Shown: in pieces, positions 45,601 to 48,195 of the stretch
Layout: every line of letters starts with the position of its first letter
Position numbering within the stretch: the stretch's first letter is position 1
Source of the DNA: Bradysia coprophila
Taxonomy: Eukaryota > Arthropoda > Insecta > Diptera > Sciaridae
Assembly: GCF_014529535.1 (NCBI RefSeq)
Contig: NW_023503423.1
Span: 9,385,340 to 9,449,339 of the forward strand
DNA length: 64,000 nt
Direction: 5' to 3'
The notes under the pieces: model-generated
Told to the model about the DNA's origin: nothing
Seen by the model: the letters and a program-made list of their open reading frames with translations, nothing else
Database searches by the model: none
Position numbers and translations under genes: made by a program

Positions 45601-46151
45601 CGAGTAAGGAAAATTAGGACGTGTGCTGAAAAATTCGTCATTTCCTGTCGAGCTACGAACAATGCTTTCCGCACCGGACAACCCAAATAGACAAAACACG
45701 TCAATTTCCTTGAAAACATACACACTTCACATTCACCATCTTAAATTTGTTCAATCGGATAGTCATGCAAAAATTCATCAAAACCGTTCTGTTCTCACAC
45801 GATAAATCGTGAAGAAATTAAATTTTTTCCCTCACTATATTTCGTTCGGGAAAACCTGACATTTCATAACCAAAATCATGGCAAAATATGTCGTATTTCA
45901 GTTGTCCGGTGCACAAACGATTTCATGTACGGCAGTGGAACGTTAATTTTCATAAACGTCACATTTACGCACTAGTGCGTAAATAGATGTACTACGAAAA
46001 TCCAGTTACTTGCTACTTTGATCGCACTACCGCACACTTATACTAATTTTATTAACTATTTTGATGAAAAGATTTTTATTAAAAAATACGAACAACATAT
46101 TTCAGTGACGAAGCTGACATTGATTTAGGACCAGAACCACCAGTAGTATAA
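548..46151 (+). CDS. trol: Perlecan core protein (3' part of gene, 44 exons)
   Basis: Secreted basement-membrane heparan-sulfate proteoglycan; in flies trol shapes growth-factor signalling and matrix stiffness. The diagnosis rests on domain order: 19 LDLa modules, laminin IV domains set in laminin-EGF repeats, a long Ig array, then three laminin-G domains separated by EGF modules. No other known family has this order. Forty-four exons with GT-AG borders were joined by eye. All phases agree, giving 12,077 coding bases that open with two bases of a split codon and end at a TAA at 46149-46151, about 4,024 residues without an internal stop. The 5' end with signal peptide lies before the window. 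An AATAAA at 46357-46362 may end the mRNA. The exons are listed separately. Splice choices are inferred from sequence only; cassette exons cannot be told from constitutive ones. Confidence 0.93.
1322..1466. repeat. Palindromic MITE-like element
   Basis: Near-perfect inverted repeat of about 145 bp. Both ends read ACTTTAGGCACACCG on opposite strands; the arms continue through AGTGCTAAGG and AATAAATTTCTAAAAATC. One arm recurs at 26786-26854, so this is a family. Confidence 0.8.
4092..4274. repeat. Palindromic MITE-like element
   Basis: Imperfect palindrome of 183 bp. The ends are CACTGACAAAAAAGTTT and its complement; the arms also share CCAGGTAATCTACA and CTGCCGCAGCTG. Confidence 0.8.
4756..4872 (+). 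CDS. trol: perlecan exon: LDLa module 2
   Basis: Phase 1-1 exon (117 bp) after TTTTTAG. It codes one full LDLa module: the core reads [14 protein letters not shown] and the acidic end [10 protein letters not shown]. Donor GTAAGT at 4873. Confidence 0.9.
4873..6953. other. Intron
   Basis: No exon seen; the T-rich open frames near 5.3-5.7 kb have no protein-like pattern. A TIR-bounded repeat lies at about 5826-6184, and oligo-A runs precede the next exon. Confidence 0.5.
5826..6184. repeat. TIR-bounded repeat (about 360 bp)
   Basis: Inverted ends share GCACTTTGAGTCC: left TCCACGGCACTTTGAGTCC, right GGACTCAAAGTGCTGCGGGA. The interior is non-coding. Exact ends and target duplication are unresolved. 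Confidence 0.45.
6954..7088 (+). CDS. trol: perlecan exon: LDLa module 3
   Basis: Phase 1-1 exon (135 bp). It codes a full LDLa module ([14 protein letters not shown] ... [10 protein letters not shown]) with a short polar lead and tail. The donor GTATGA at 7089 is weaker than its neighbours; the acceptor AATCAAG lacks a strong pyrimidine tract. Confidence 0.8.
7442..7506. repeat. Short palindrome, GGGCCTAATATTGAG family
   Basis: Inverted repeat with arms GAATTAGGTCACTAAATTT and complement. Related copies sit at 9713-9794 and 63757-63835. Confidence 0.6.
7530..7713. repeat. Palindromic element related to the 63.3-kb palindrome
   Basis: Outer arms are TTTGTAGCCTACATTT and complement. The interior shares AAAACCATTAAA and AAAATGTGTTA words with the 63256-63655 element, so it is a shorter, diverged relative. 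Confidence 0.65.
7902..8041 (+). CDS. trol: perlecan exon: LDLa module 4 and start of module 5
   Basis: Starts in phase 1 after ATCCAG. It codes LDLa module 4 ([13 protein letters not shown] ...) and then CAHNE, the opening of module 5. The end is phase 0 at GTCAGT, which joins in frame to the 8389 exon and completes the module (CAHNE | FSCLNGGGC). Confidence 0.82.
8389..8482 (+). CDS. trol: perlecan exon: remainder of LDLa module 5
   Basis: Phase 0-1 exon (94 bp) after TTTAG, starting at FSCLNGGGC. The first cysteine comes from the 7902 exon. The acidic end [10 protein letters not shown] is intact; donor GTAAGT at 8483. Confidence 0.82.
8999..9169 (+). CDS. trol: perlecan exon: LDLa module 6
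   Basis: Phase 1-1 exon after CATATAG. It codes [11 protein letters not shown] and then a full LDLa ([13 protein letters not shown] ... [10 protein letters not shown]). The end uses GTAGCT at 9170. An earlier in-phase GTAGAA about 27 bases upstream is a possible alternative donor. Confidence 0.82.
9170..10793. other. Intron
   Basis: AT-rich, with no exon seen. It contains one copy (9713-9794) of the short AATATTGAG palindrome family. Confidence 0.6.
9713..9794. repeat. Short palindrome, TCCTAATATTGAG family
   Basis: Second copy of the element at 7442: CCTAATATTGAGAATTA on the left and TATTTCTCAATATTAG on the right. Confidence 0.6.
10794..10928 (+). CDS. trol: perlecan exon: LDLa module 7
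   Basis: Phase 1-1 exon (135 bp) after CATATTAG. A run of five Asp precedes the LDLa module ([14 protein letters not shown] ... [10 protein letters not shown]). Donor GTTTGT at 10929. Confidence 0.85.
10929..12028. other. Intron
   Basis: No exon seen. A TIR-like repeat spans about 11512-11701 (AGGGCCATTCATAAATTA at left, inverted at right); its left end resembles 16133 (GGGGCCATTTACAAACTA). At 11740-11870, interleaved GGAAAAT and ATTTTCC words form a low-complexity stretch. Confidence 0.45.
12029..12164 (+). CDS. trol: perlecan exon: LDLa module 8 and start of module 9
   Basis: Starts in phase 1 after CATTTTAG. It codes a complete LDLa ([13 protein letters not shown] ... [10 protein letters not shown]), then AKCLSGAF and two bases of a codon. 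The end is phase 2 at GTAATA. Reading through the donor would hit TAA at once. Confidence 0.85.
12285..12370 (+). CDS. trol: perlecan exon: remainder of LDLa module 9
   Basis: Phase 2-1 exon (86 bp) after ACACAG. It completes a His codon, then CGSGECI and the acidic end [10 protein letters not shown]. Together with the previous exon it gives a normal six-cysteine module. Donor GTAAGT at 12371. Confidence 0.85.
12705..12848 (+). CDS. trol: perlecan exon: LDLa module 10
   Basis: Phase 1-1 exon (144 bp) after TTTTTCTAG. Full module [13 protein letters not shown] ... [12 protein letters not shown] with a short His/Tyr-rich tail. Donor GTAATG at 12849. Confidence 0.9.
12849..14007. other. Intron with a MITE
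   Basis: No exon seen. Contains the TA-flanked palindromic element at 13004-13229. Confidence 0.6.
13004..13229. mobile_element. Palindromic MITE, TA target duplication
   Basis: Ends are CAGTCGACGTCA and its exact complement, each flanked by TA. The arms are about 100 bp (ATTTAGACAT, TTTGCTTCAGCTGTTTT, TGGTCCACTTAT). TA duplication and CAG ends fit a Tc1/mariner-type MITE; that assignment is inference. Diverged copies sit at 16610-16849 and 18389-18485. Confidence 0.85.
14008..14154 (+). CDS. trol: perlecan exon: LDLa module 11
   Basis: Phase 1-1 exon (147 bp). A Ser/Thr-rich lead precedes [14 protein letters not shown]; the end is [11 protein letters not shown]. The acceptor ATAAAG has a poor pyrimidine tract but is the AG that keeps phase; donor GTAAAT at 14155. 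Confidence 0.82.
14754..14911 (+). CDS. trol: perlecan exon: LDLa module 12
   Basis: Phase 1-0 exon (158 bp) after AACAG. Module [14 protein letters not shown] ... [10 protein letters not shown], followed by a Pro/Thr linker. Ends at GTAAGT in phase 0, unlike the usual phase-1 ends. Confidence 0.87.
15129..15234 (+). CDS. trol: perlecan exon: LDLa module 13
   Basis: Phase 0-1 exon (106 bp) after ACAATAG. Module [14 protein letters not shown] ... [10 protein letters not shown]. It is a slightly divergent LDLa: the hydrophobic residue before the second cysteine is Lys. Donor GTAAGT at 15235. Confidence 0.85.
15411..15527 (+). CDS. trol: perlecan exon: LDLa module 14
   Basis: Phase 1-1 exon (117 bp) after TTTAATATAG. 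Module [15 protein letters not shown] ... [10 protein letters not shown], with an N-glycosylation site (NAT) inside. Donor GTTAAT at 15528. Confidence 0.88.
15528..17223. other. Intron
   Basis: No convincing exon. A diverged copy of the 13004 MITE occupies about 16610-16849. Confidence 0.55.
16610..16849. mobile_element. Diverged copy of the 13004 MITE
   Basis: Shares ACATGAATTTGCTTCAG at the left and ATGCCTAAATTACACTGACAT at the right, plus the internal TATTTCACCCGTATAAAGAC and TATCACCGTGCGTG. The terminal CAGTCGAC box is eroded. Confidence 0.7.
17224..17466 (+). CDS. trol: perlecan exon: LDLa modules 15 and 16
   Basis: Phase 1-1 exon (243 bp) after GATTTTAG, coding two complete LDLa modules in tandem ([13 protein letters not shown] ... 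[10 protein letters not shown] and [13 protein letters not shown] ... [10 protein letters not shown]). Donor GTAAGT at 17467. Confidence 0.93.
17649..17804 (+). CDS. trol: perlecan exon: LDLa module 17-position (last single-module exon)
   Basis: Phase 1-1 exon (156 bp) after TTTAAAAG. An acidic lead (EEIEEEP) precedes [14 protein letters not shown]; the acidic end [11 protein letters not shown] has one extra residue. Donor GTAAGT at 17805. Three further modules follow in the 21580 exon. Confidence 0.87.
18301..18361. repeat. 61-bp hairpin
   Basis: TTAAGGCCAGTTCATG and its complement CATGAACTGGCCTTAA-like arm (TATGAACTGGCCTTAA) enclose CGCATA ... TATGCG. The arms are nearly perfect, with a short A-rich loop. 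Confidence 0.7.
18389..18485. mobile_element. Half copy of the 13004 MITE
   Basis: Starts with CAGTTGACGTCAGTGGAAT and keeps TTTTCAGTTGGCCCACTTTT and CTTATACGTGTTTTTA. The second arm is missing. Confidence 0.6.
19376..19450 (+). CDS. trol: perlecan exon: linker
   Basis: Phase 1-1 exon (75 bp) between ATTTTTAG and GTAAGT. It codes a Thr/Asn-rich linker ([14 protein letters not shown]) with no cysteine. It lies between the LDLa array and the first Ig domain; the N-N-T is a possible N-glycosylation site. Confidence 0.75.
19674..19688 (+). CDS. trol: perlecan exon: 15-nt microexon
   Basis: CCAAAAG then 15 coding bases and GTAAGT. It starts and ends in phase 1, adding five residues (R-Q-I-R-E when joined) without changing frame. 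An upstream pyrimidine-rich tract supports it. Because length is a multiple of 3, it could be skipped. Confidence 0.55.
19689..20780. other. Intron
   Basis: No exon seen. It contains a TTGATC-rich inverted segment (about 20070-20220, related words at 26.4 kb) and a 94-bp palindrome at 20543-20636 (CTGCCGTAATTTTCATAAG and complement). Confidence 0.5.
20543..20636. repeat. Palindromic element
   Basis: Left CTGCCGTAATTTTCATAAGG, right TTATGTAAATTACGGCAG; central T/A-rich loop. Confidence 0.6.
20781..20965 (+). CDS. trol: perlecan exon: Ig domain 1, first half
   Basis: Phase 1-0 exon. It codes the B strand (VVFQCRD) and the C-strand [13 protein letters not shown] of an Ig fold; the second half is in the next exon. 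Two AGs (20780, 20795) both keep phase, so the start is uncertain by 15 bp. Donor GTAAGG. Confidence 0.78.
21025..21118 (+). CDS. trol: perlecan exon: Ig domain 1, second half
   Basis: Phase 0-1 exon after TTGCAG. It codes the F strand motif [10 protein letters not shown] and the G strand, completing the Ig domain. Donor GTAAGT at 21119. Confidence 0.85.
21314..21400 (+). CDS. trol: perlecan exon: linker
   Basis: Phase 1-1 exon (87 bp) between TCTGCAG and GTACAT. It codes a basic/aromatic linker ([14 protein letters not shown]) with no recognised domain. Phase-symmetric, so it could be a cassette. Confidence 0.65.
21580..23096 (+). CDS. trol: perlecan exon: three LDLa, Ig 2, laminin IV domain 1
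   Basis: Large exon (1,517 bp, phase 1-0) after TTTACAG. Order: three LDLa modules (first cysteines near 21612, 21732 and 21858, ending at 21962), an Ig domain ([11 protein letters not shown] ... SGAYSCEI), a laminin-EGF half ending [10 protein letters not shown], a laminin IV domain with [11 protein letters not shown] and NAPDVILTG, and a laminin-EGF start ([12 protein letters not shown]). The open frame upstream to 21519 is intronic because the AG at 21578-21579 fits the phase. Confidence 0.95.
23169..24926 (+). CDS. trol: perlecan exon: laminin-EGF repeats, laminin IV domains 2 and 3
   Basis: Phase 0-0 exon of 586 codons. It codes laminin-EGF repeats ([15 protein letters not shown] ...), a second laminin IV domain ([16 protein letters not shown]), further laminin-EGF repeats ([17 protein letters not shown]), and most of a third laminin IV domain ([28 protein letters not shown]). 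This matches perlecan domain III. Donor GTATGG at 24927. Confidence 0.95.
24986..25249 (+). CDS. trol: perlecan exon: end of laminin IV 3 and laminin-EGF
   Basis: Phase 0-0 exon (88 codons) after TCTTTGCAG. It finishes the laminin IV domain ([14 protein letters not shown]) and begins the next laminin-EGF ([13 protein letters not shown]). Donor GTTAGT at 25250. Confidence 0.92.
25339..25510 (+). CDS. trol: perlecan exon: laminin-EGF
   Basis: Phase 0-1 exon after TTCGACAG. The cysteine pattern is of a laminin-EGF repeat ([13 protein letters not shown] ... [12 protein letters not shown]). Donor GTGAGT at 25511. Confidence 0.9.
26786..26854. repeat. Half copy of the 1322 palindrome
   Basis: ACTTTAGGCACACCGGAAAG, TGCTAAGGGAGTCGAGGAAT and AATAAATTTCTAAAAATC match the left arm of the 1322-1466 element. 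The other arm is absent. Confidence 0.7.
28245..29346 (-). mobile_element. Non-LTR-type retroposed insertion, 12-bp TSD
   Basis: The 12-mer TCATGTCAGGTC occurs on both sides (28233-28244 and 29347-29358). The left boundary opens with about four TTAGA repeats, so on the minus strand the insert ends in (TCTAA)n. A variable-length TSD plus a simple-repeat 3' tail fits target-primed reverse transcription; the element lies in minus orientation. No reverse transcriptase was recognised, so it is a truncated LINE end or a non-autonomous retroposon. Confidence 0.7.
29937..30251 (+). CDS. trol: perlecan exon: Pro-rich linker and Ig 3
   Basis: Phase 1-1 exon (315 bp) after CCGCAG. A Pro/Thr linker ([13 protein letters not shown]) precedes one Ig domain ([10 protein letters not shown] ... 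[12 protein letters not shown]). Donor GTGAGT at 30252. Confidence 0.92.
30461..31291 (+). CDS. trol: perlecan exon: Ig 4-6
   Basis: Phase 1-1 exon (277 codons) after ATATTTCAG. Three Ig domains, with F strands [22 protein letters not shown] and [11 protein letters not shown]. Donor GTAAGT at 31292. Confidence 0.95.
31442..32023 (+). CDS. trol: perlecan exon: Ig 7-8
   Basis: Phase 1-1 exon (194 codons) after TATTTCAG. Two I-set Ig domains, with F strands [11 protein letters not shown] and [11 protein letters not shown]. Donor GTAAGC at 32024. Confidence 0.95.
32214..32642 (+). CDS. trol: perlecan exon: (PDDRRPY)7 repeat and Ig 9
   Basis: Phase 1-1 exon (143 codons) after CACTTTAG. Seven tandem 7-residue PDDRRPY units precede one Ig domain ([10 protein letters not shown] ... 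[12 protein letters not shown]). Donor GTAGGA at 32643. Confidence 0.93.
32234..32380 (+). repeat. In-frame 21-bp tandem repeat coding PDDRRPY x7
   Basis: Seven 21-bp copies. Differences between copies are synonymous third-position changes (CGT/CGC, TAT/TAC, CCC/CCT/CCA), so the peptide is identical in every unit. The unit carries two Asp, two Arg, two Pro and one Tyr. Confidence 0.95.
32713..32851 (+). CDS. trol: perlecan exon: Ig 10, first half
   Basis: Phase 1-2 exon (139 bp) after CTCAAAG. It codes [12 protein letters not shown] and [12 protein letters not shown] of an Ig domain, then two bases of a Tyr codon. The next in-frame triplet is TAG, so the donor GTAATT at 32852 is required. 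Confidence 0.85.
32914..33154 (+). CDS. trol: perlecan exon: Ig 10 second half and Ig 11 start
   Basis: Phase 2-0 exon (241 bp) after ATCGCAG. It codes [14 protein letters not shown], the F strand [11 protein letters not shown], then [14 protein letters not shown] of the next Ig. Donor GTAAGT at 33155. Confidence 0.9.
33693..33861 (+). CDS. trol: perlecan exon: Ig 11 second half
   Basis: Phase 0-1 exon (169 bp) after GATTTAG. It codes the C strand [11 protein letters not shown] and the F strand [11 protein letters not shown]. Donor GTGAGT at 33862. Confidence 0.9.
34672..35013 (-). CDS. Hypothetical antisense ORF inside a perlecan intron
   Basis: An uninterrupted 113-codon frame from ATG to TAG. 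It is richer in G+C than the surrounding intron and has a hydrophobic central part ([18 protein letters not shown]) and several cysteines. On its strand, AATAAA lies about 170 bp past the stop (34501-34506). No family was recognised. It could be a nested gene, an old insertion, or chance. Confidence 0.22.
   Translation of the reverse strand: MCYTSAQNFPLNFKSINQSKKLFSTTVGFDGILTISMDTLRSGIDYFEFCVECVRCFFESFHDFLGICGYVVAFFELITCLRIILELLGILEWTVFGTHFHRMQRYVFKLILR
36266..36954. mobile_element. Large palindromic element (about 690 bp)
   Basis: Outer arms: GAGGGATTCTTTT at left, AAAAGAATCCCTC at right. The arms also share TTTTGGCTTCTAGGGTC and CGGTAGG stretches and enclose a 450-bp middle with diverged GTACATGT words. 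A truncated relative is at 56172-56400. Confidence 0.75.
37418..37624 (+). CDS. trol: perlecan exon: isolated LDLa module within the Ig array
   Basis: Phase 1-1 exon (207 bp) after TTGAAG. It codes one canonical LDLa ([15 protein letters not shown] ... [10 protein letters not shown]) and a basic tail ([10 protein letters not shown]). Donor GTTTGT at 37625. It sits between Ig 11 and Ig 12, about 16 kb from the other LDLa exons. Symmetric phases make it a likely cassette exon. Confidence 0.75.
38217..38366. mobile_element. 150-bp palindromic MITE, TA target duplication
   Basis: Ends CAGCGAGATTCAACAT and complement of CAGTAAGATTCAACAT, each flanked by TA (38215-38216, 38367-38368). The arms share GCTTCA and CGTTTTCATAC segments. 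Confidence 0.75.
39101..39157. repeat. Hairpin with CGCCTTCGGCT apex
   Basis: On the minus strand, arms GTGTGGGATGTAGT and AAACTTCCCATGCGC flank CGCCTTCGGCT (39127-39137 area). This is the same 11-mer as in the 57-58 kb hairpin cluster. Confidence 0.6.
39669..39900. mobile_element. Palindromic MITE (about 230 bp)
   Basis: Ends GTTAAATGCAGAAA and TTTCTGCATTTAAC. The arms also share TTAGCGAATTATAAGAAAA and complement, and AATAGGTTTTAAG versus AAACCTATT. Confidence 0.75.
40138..40289 (+). CDS. trol: perlecan exon: Ig 12, first half
   Basis: Phase 1-0 exon (152 bp) after ACATTTAG. It codes [13 protein letters not shown] and the C strand [12 protein letters not shown]. Donor GTTCAT at 40290 is weak, but the next acceptor continues the fold exactly. 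Confidence 0.85.
40355..40630 (+). CDS. trol: perlecan exon: Ig 12 second half and Ig 13 start
   Basis: Phase 0-0 exon (92 codons) after GTGTGCAG. It codes [14 protein letters not shown], the F strand [10 protein letters not shown], then [12 protein letters not shown] and FYWSRQHG of the last Ig. Donor GTAAGA at 40631. Confidence 0.93.
40694..41777 (+). CDS. trol: perlecan exon: Ig 13 end, laminin-G 1, two EGF, laminin-G 2 start
   Basis: Phase 0-1 exon (1,084 bp) after TTTTTCAG. Order: F strand [11 protein letters not shown]; laminin-G 1 ([20 protein letters not shown] ... [11 protein letters not shown]); EGF ([13 protein letters not shown] ... [10 protein letters not shown]); EGF ([11 protein letters not shown] ... 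[10 protein letters not shown]); and the start of laminin-G 2 ([20 protein letters not shown]). This is the endorepellin arrangement. Donor GTAAGT at 41778. Confidence 0.95.
41845..42098 (+). CDS. trol: perlecan exon: laminin-G 2, end
   Basis: Phase 1-0 exon (254 bp) after TCTGCTAG. It codes [30 protein letters not shown] and GFDGCISG, the typical end of a laminin-G domain. Donor GTATTT at 42099. Confidence 0.92.
42164..42253 (+). CDS. trol: perlecan exon: laminin-G 2 tail
   Basis: Phase 0-0 exon (30 codons) after CATTCAG. It codes [14 protein letters not shown] and NVQNCGE, whose cysteine pairs with that of the preceding exon in the laminin-G fold. Donor GTGAGA at 42254. Confidence 0.9.
42311..42488 (+). 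CDS. trol: perlecan exon: EGF modules
   Basis: Phase 0-1 exon (178 bp) after TTTCACAG. It codes [11 protein letters not shown], the end of an EGF, and a full EGF ([13 protein letters not shown] ... [12 protein letters not shown]). Donor GTAAGC at 42489. Confidence 0.93.
42557..42973 (+). CDS. trol: perlecan exon: laminin-G 3
   Basis: Phase 1-1 exon (139 codons) after TTCACAG. It codes most of the last laminin-G domain ([36 protein letters not shown]). Donor GTAAAA at 42974. Confidence 0.95.
43038..43114 (+). CDS. trol: perlecan exon: laminin-G 3, end
   Basis: Phase 1-0 exon (77 bp) after AATTTTAG. It codes [14 protein letters not shown] and [13 protein letters not shown] is a possible glycosylation site. 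Donor GTAAGT at 43115. Confidence 0.92.
43204..43274 (+). CDS. trol: perlecan exon: laminin-G 3 tail
   Basis: Phase 0-2 exon (71 bp) after ATGTCTAG. It codes [20 protein letters not shown] and QCPE, the last laminin-G cysteine. Donor GTAAGT at 43275. Confidence 0.9.
43421..43573 (+). CDS. trol: perlecan exon: acidic C-terminal tail (spliced form)
   Basis: Phase 2-2 exon (153 bp) after CTGCCTCCAG. It codes [19 protein letters not shown] and an acidic, Pro-rich tail ([17 protein letters not shown]). The donor GTCAAT at 43574 joins in phase to the 46106 exon. Confidence 0.8.
43421..43658 (+). CDS. trol: perlecan alternative last exon (read-through form)
   Basis: If the weak donor at 43574 is ignored, the frame runs on to a TAG at 43656-43658. 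It adds [20 protein letters not shown] and a few more residues, a hydrophobic stretch long enough to span a membrane. AATAAA at 43938-43943 could end such an mRNA. Whether it is used is unknown; it may simply be intron sequence. Confidence 0.4.
43574..46105. other. Last perlecan intron (2.5 kb)
   Basis: No exon seen. It contains a palindromic repeat at 44924-45026 of the family at 59432-59533, and GTGCGTAAAT / CACTAGTGCGTAAAT words around 45.0, 45.5 and 45.97 kb. Confidence 0.5.
44924..45026. repeat. Palindromic repeat, AGTACTTCGCACT family
   Basis: Left GGACTTTATTAGGCTCACGA, right TCTAGAGCCTAACACAGTAC; the centre has GTGTTTTGTAACAC. Relatives at 56450-56520 and 59432-59533. Confidence 0.6.
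46106..46151 (+). CDS. trol: perlecan last exon
   Basis: Phase 2 exon after ATATTTCAG. It codes [15 protein letters not shown] and a TAA at 46149-46151. A short acidic end follows naturally on the acidic preceding exon. Confidence 0.8.
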
Positions 46152-46356
46152 GAGCTTTCAGCAAAAATTTAATCTACCGTTTGTTACCGTTATAACGACG
46201 AAACAACCACAAAAAATACAAACTACAATCACTGTTTGTCTTCACTCAGTTCATTTACACTAAAGAATGAAATCTCAATTTTTCGTTTCTTTTTTTTAAT
46301 TTTTTTTAATTAAACTTTTTTTTTACTTTTGAAATGTCGAACGGAAAAAGTGCCAA

Positions 46357-46362
46357 AATAAA
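46357..46362 (+). terminator. Possible perlecan polyadenylation signal
   Basis: First AATAAA after the 46151 stop codon. Several more AATAAA words occur in the A-rich 46.9-47.4 kb stretch, so the real 3' end is not fixed by sequence. Confidence 0.4.
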
Positions 46363-47393
46363 TAATTGTAAGCAAAAATATTTTTTCCCTTAATTCTACA
46401 ACCAAATAAGAAAAGAAAAAAAGGAGTAAATTATCGAAGGAATGGAACGACGTATAATAATGCTGATATCGCACGAAATACTATAATTTATATGGTCTTG
46501 TCAATATTTAATTTTTAGTTTTTATACTCAGCACTGCCCCATCCCAGTTTCCTTTCACATTTTAGATGTATACTCAAGTCAAAATGTGTCATGATCAAGT
46601 AAAAAAGTGAAAAACATGATACAACATTTCTGTGCCATTGTTGTTCTGTTTTCGTTTCGTTGATAGATTTAACTACTTTAATTTTAATTAATTAATTTTT
46701 TCAAGAGAAAGCTTTCTGGTGCTAAGGATTTTTTTTAAACGGATTTTTGTTTTGTTAAGCTTTTGGTCTAAAGTTTAAAATTTCTTATCGTCCTGTTTGT
46801 TTAATTTTTTTTAAATTGTTATTGTAAAAAGTTTATAGAGAAAGAGGGATCAGTAATAATTCTCGCACGTTAAATAAAAAAAAAACCAAAATGAGAAGAA
46901 AACGTGATTTTGTAAATTAAATAAAAGGAAATAAAATTTAATGAAAAAACGCTTTCCCGCTTAAGTTATGAACAACACAAGGATATAAATATCGATTGTT
47001 ATAAAACTCAAAGTGACATAAAATTTCCACAAAATAAAACTAAATAAAAACCATCAAAAGAAATCAAAGTGAACGTAAAATATTCAATAAAATTTTTATA
47101 CAAATTAATCTTAAATGAGAAAAATTACATTTTGAAATTAATCAACTGAAAATTTGCTAAATTTAAACAAAGATGCTCCTTGTAAAAATAAACTATAAAA
47201 AAATACAAAGAAAAACCAACCTTTATATCAAGCTCATCAAACTAACAATAAAAATGAAAGAAAAATGCATTTCAGAAATAAATTTAAAAGAAAAGAAATC
47301 TTAAAAAAAATATACAATTAACTAAAGACAATAATTATAAAAAATTAATTATATATTGATAATAAAAATATATAAATGGTTACGATGGACTAT

Positions 47394-47615
47394 CTATTTA
47401 TGAATGAGCAACTTCTTACTTTGAAGCTTCCTATATGGAACAAATGGTGTCACCTGAATTACACCCAACCTTACGCACGAAACCTTCAACCTTGATAAAG
47501 TCATATTAAATACATTGACCGAATTCCCGCCAAAGCTTTTAAATTTAACATCTTTCAGATAAATTAATGGTAAGTATGACACAACGTTTGAATCGCCAAA
47601 GTATTGAAAACTCAC
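47394..47615 (-). CDS. Hypothetical minus-strand exon-like ORF
   Basis: 73-codon open frame. An AG acceptor (CTGAAAG) and a GTAAGG donor bracket a 75-80-base core coding VKFKSFGGNSVNVFNMTL, so it may be one internal exon of a decayed or distant gene. It vaguely recalls a beta-rich secreted protein; I do not assign a family. Confidence 0.15.
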   Translation of the reverse strand: MSFQYFGDSNVVSYLPLIYLKDVKFKSFGGNSVNVFNMTLSRLKVSCVRLGVIQVTPFVPYRKLQSKKLLIHK

Positions 47616-47861
47616 ACTATTCGCCTAGTCGGTTGGCCTGTAGAGGCGCCACATTTTTTTTATAGTACACTCAATCTCACTGTACTATTTTTTGTGTAAC
47701 AACTTCACATTGATTCATTACCATGAAATGTCACAGCAGTGAAGTTTGTTCATGAAAAAATAATTCAGTCTTTTTATGAAGAAAAGTACTAAATTGTAAT
47801 AGATTTTACCCTTAGTTTCTAAACTCCATTCTCCTATTCACTAGGGATGGGAGACTTTCAA

Positions 47862-48195
47862 AATTATCGATAATATCAATCGAAAGAAATTATCGATAAT
47901 TGATTAATCATATCGTTATCGATAATTTAATAATTATCGATAATTATCAAAATATCGATATTTTGATATTTATCTGAAAATTCATGATAATATACCGATA
48001 TATCGGAATATATCGATAAATATCGGATTTTCGGACCGAAATATCGATATATCGAATTATCAATATCTTGATAATTATCAAAATATCACTAATTATCGGT
48101 TATCGATATTTTTTTGATCATTTTCGATAAAAAAAGTCGATAATTATCAATAATCGATAATTATCGATAATCATTATCATTATCACCCATGCCTA
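47862..48195. repeat. TATCGATA-rich degenerate array
   Basis: About 330 bp made almost only of AT, TATCGATA and ATAATTATC words in alternating orientation, many self-complementary. It contains no frame of interest and ends abruptly against normal DNA. Confidence 0.85.
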
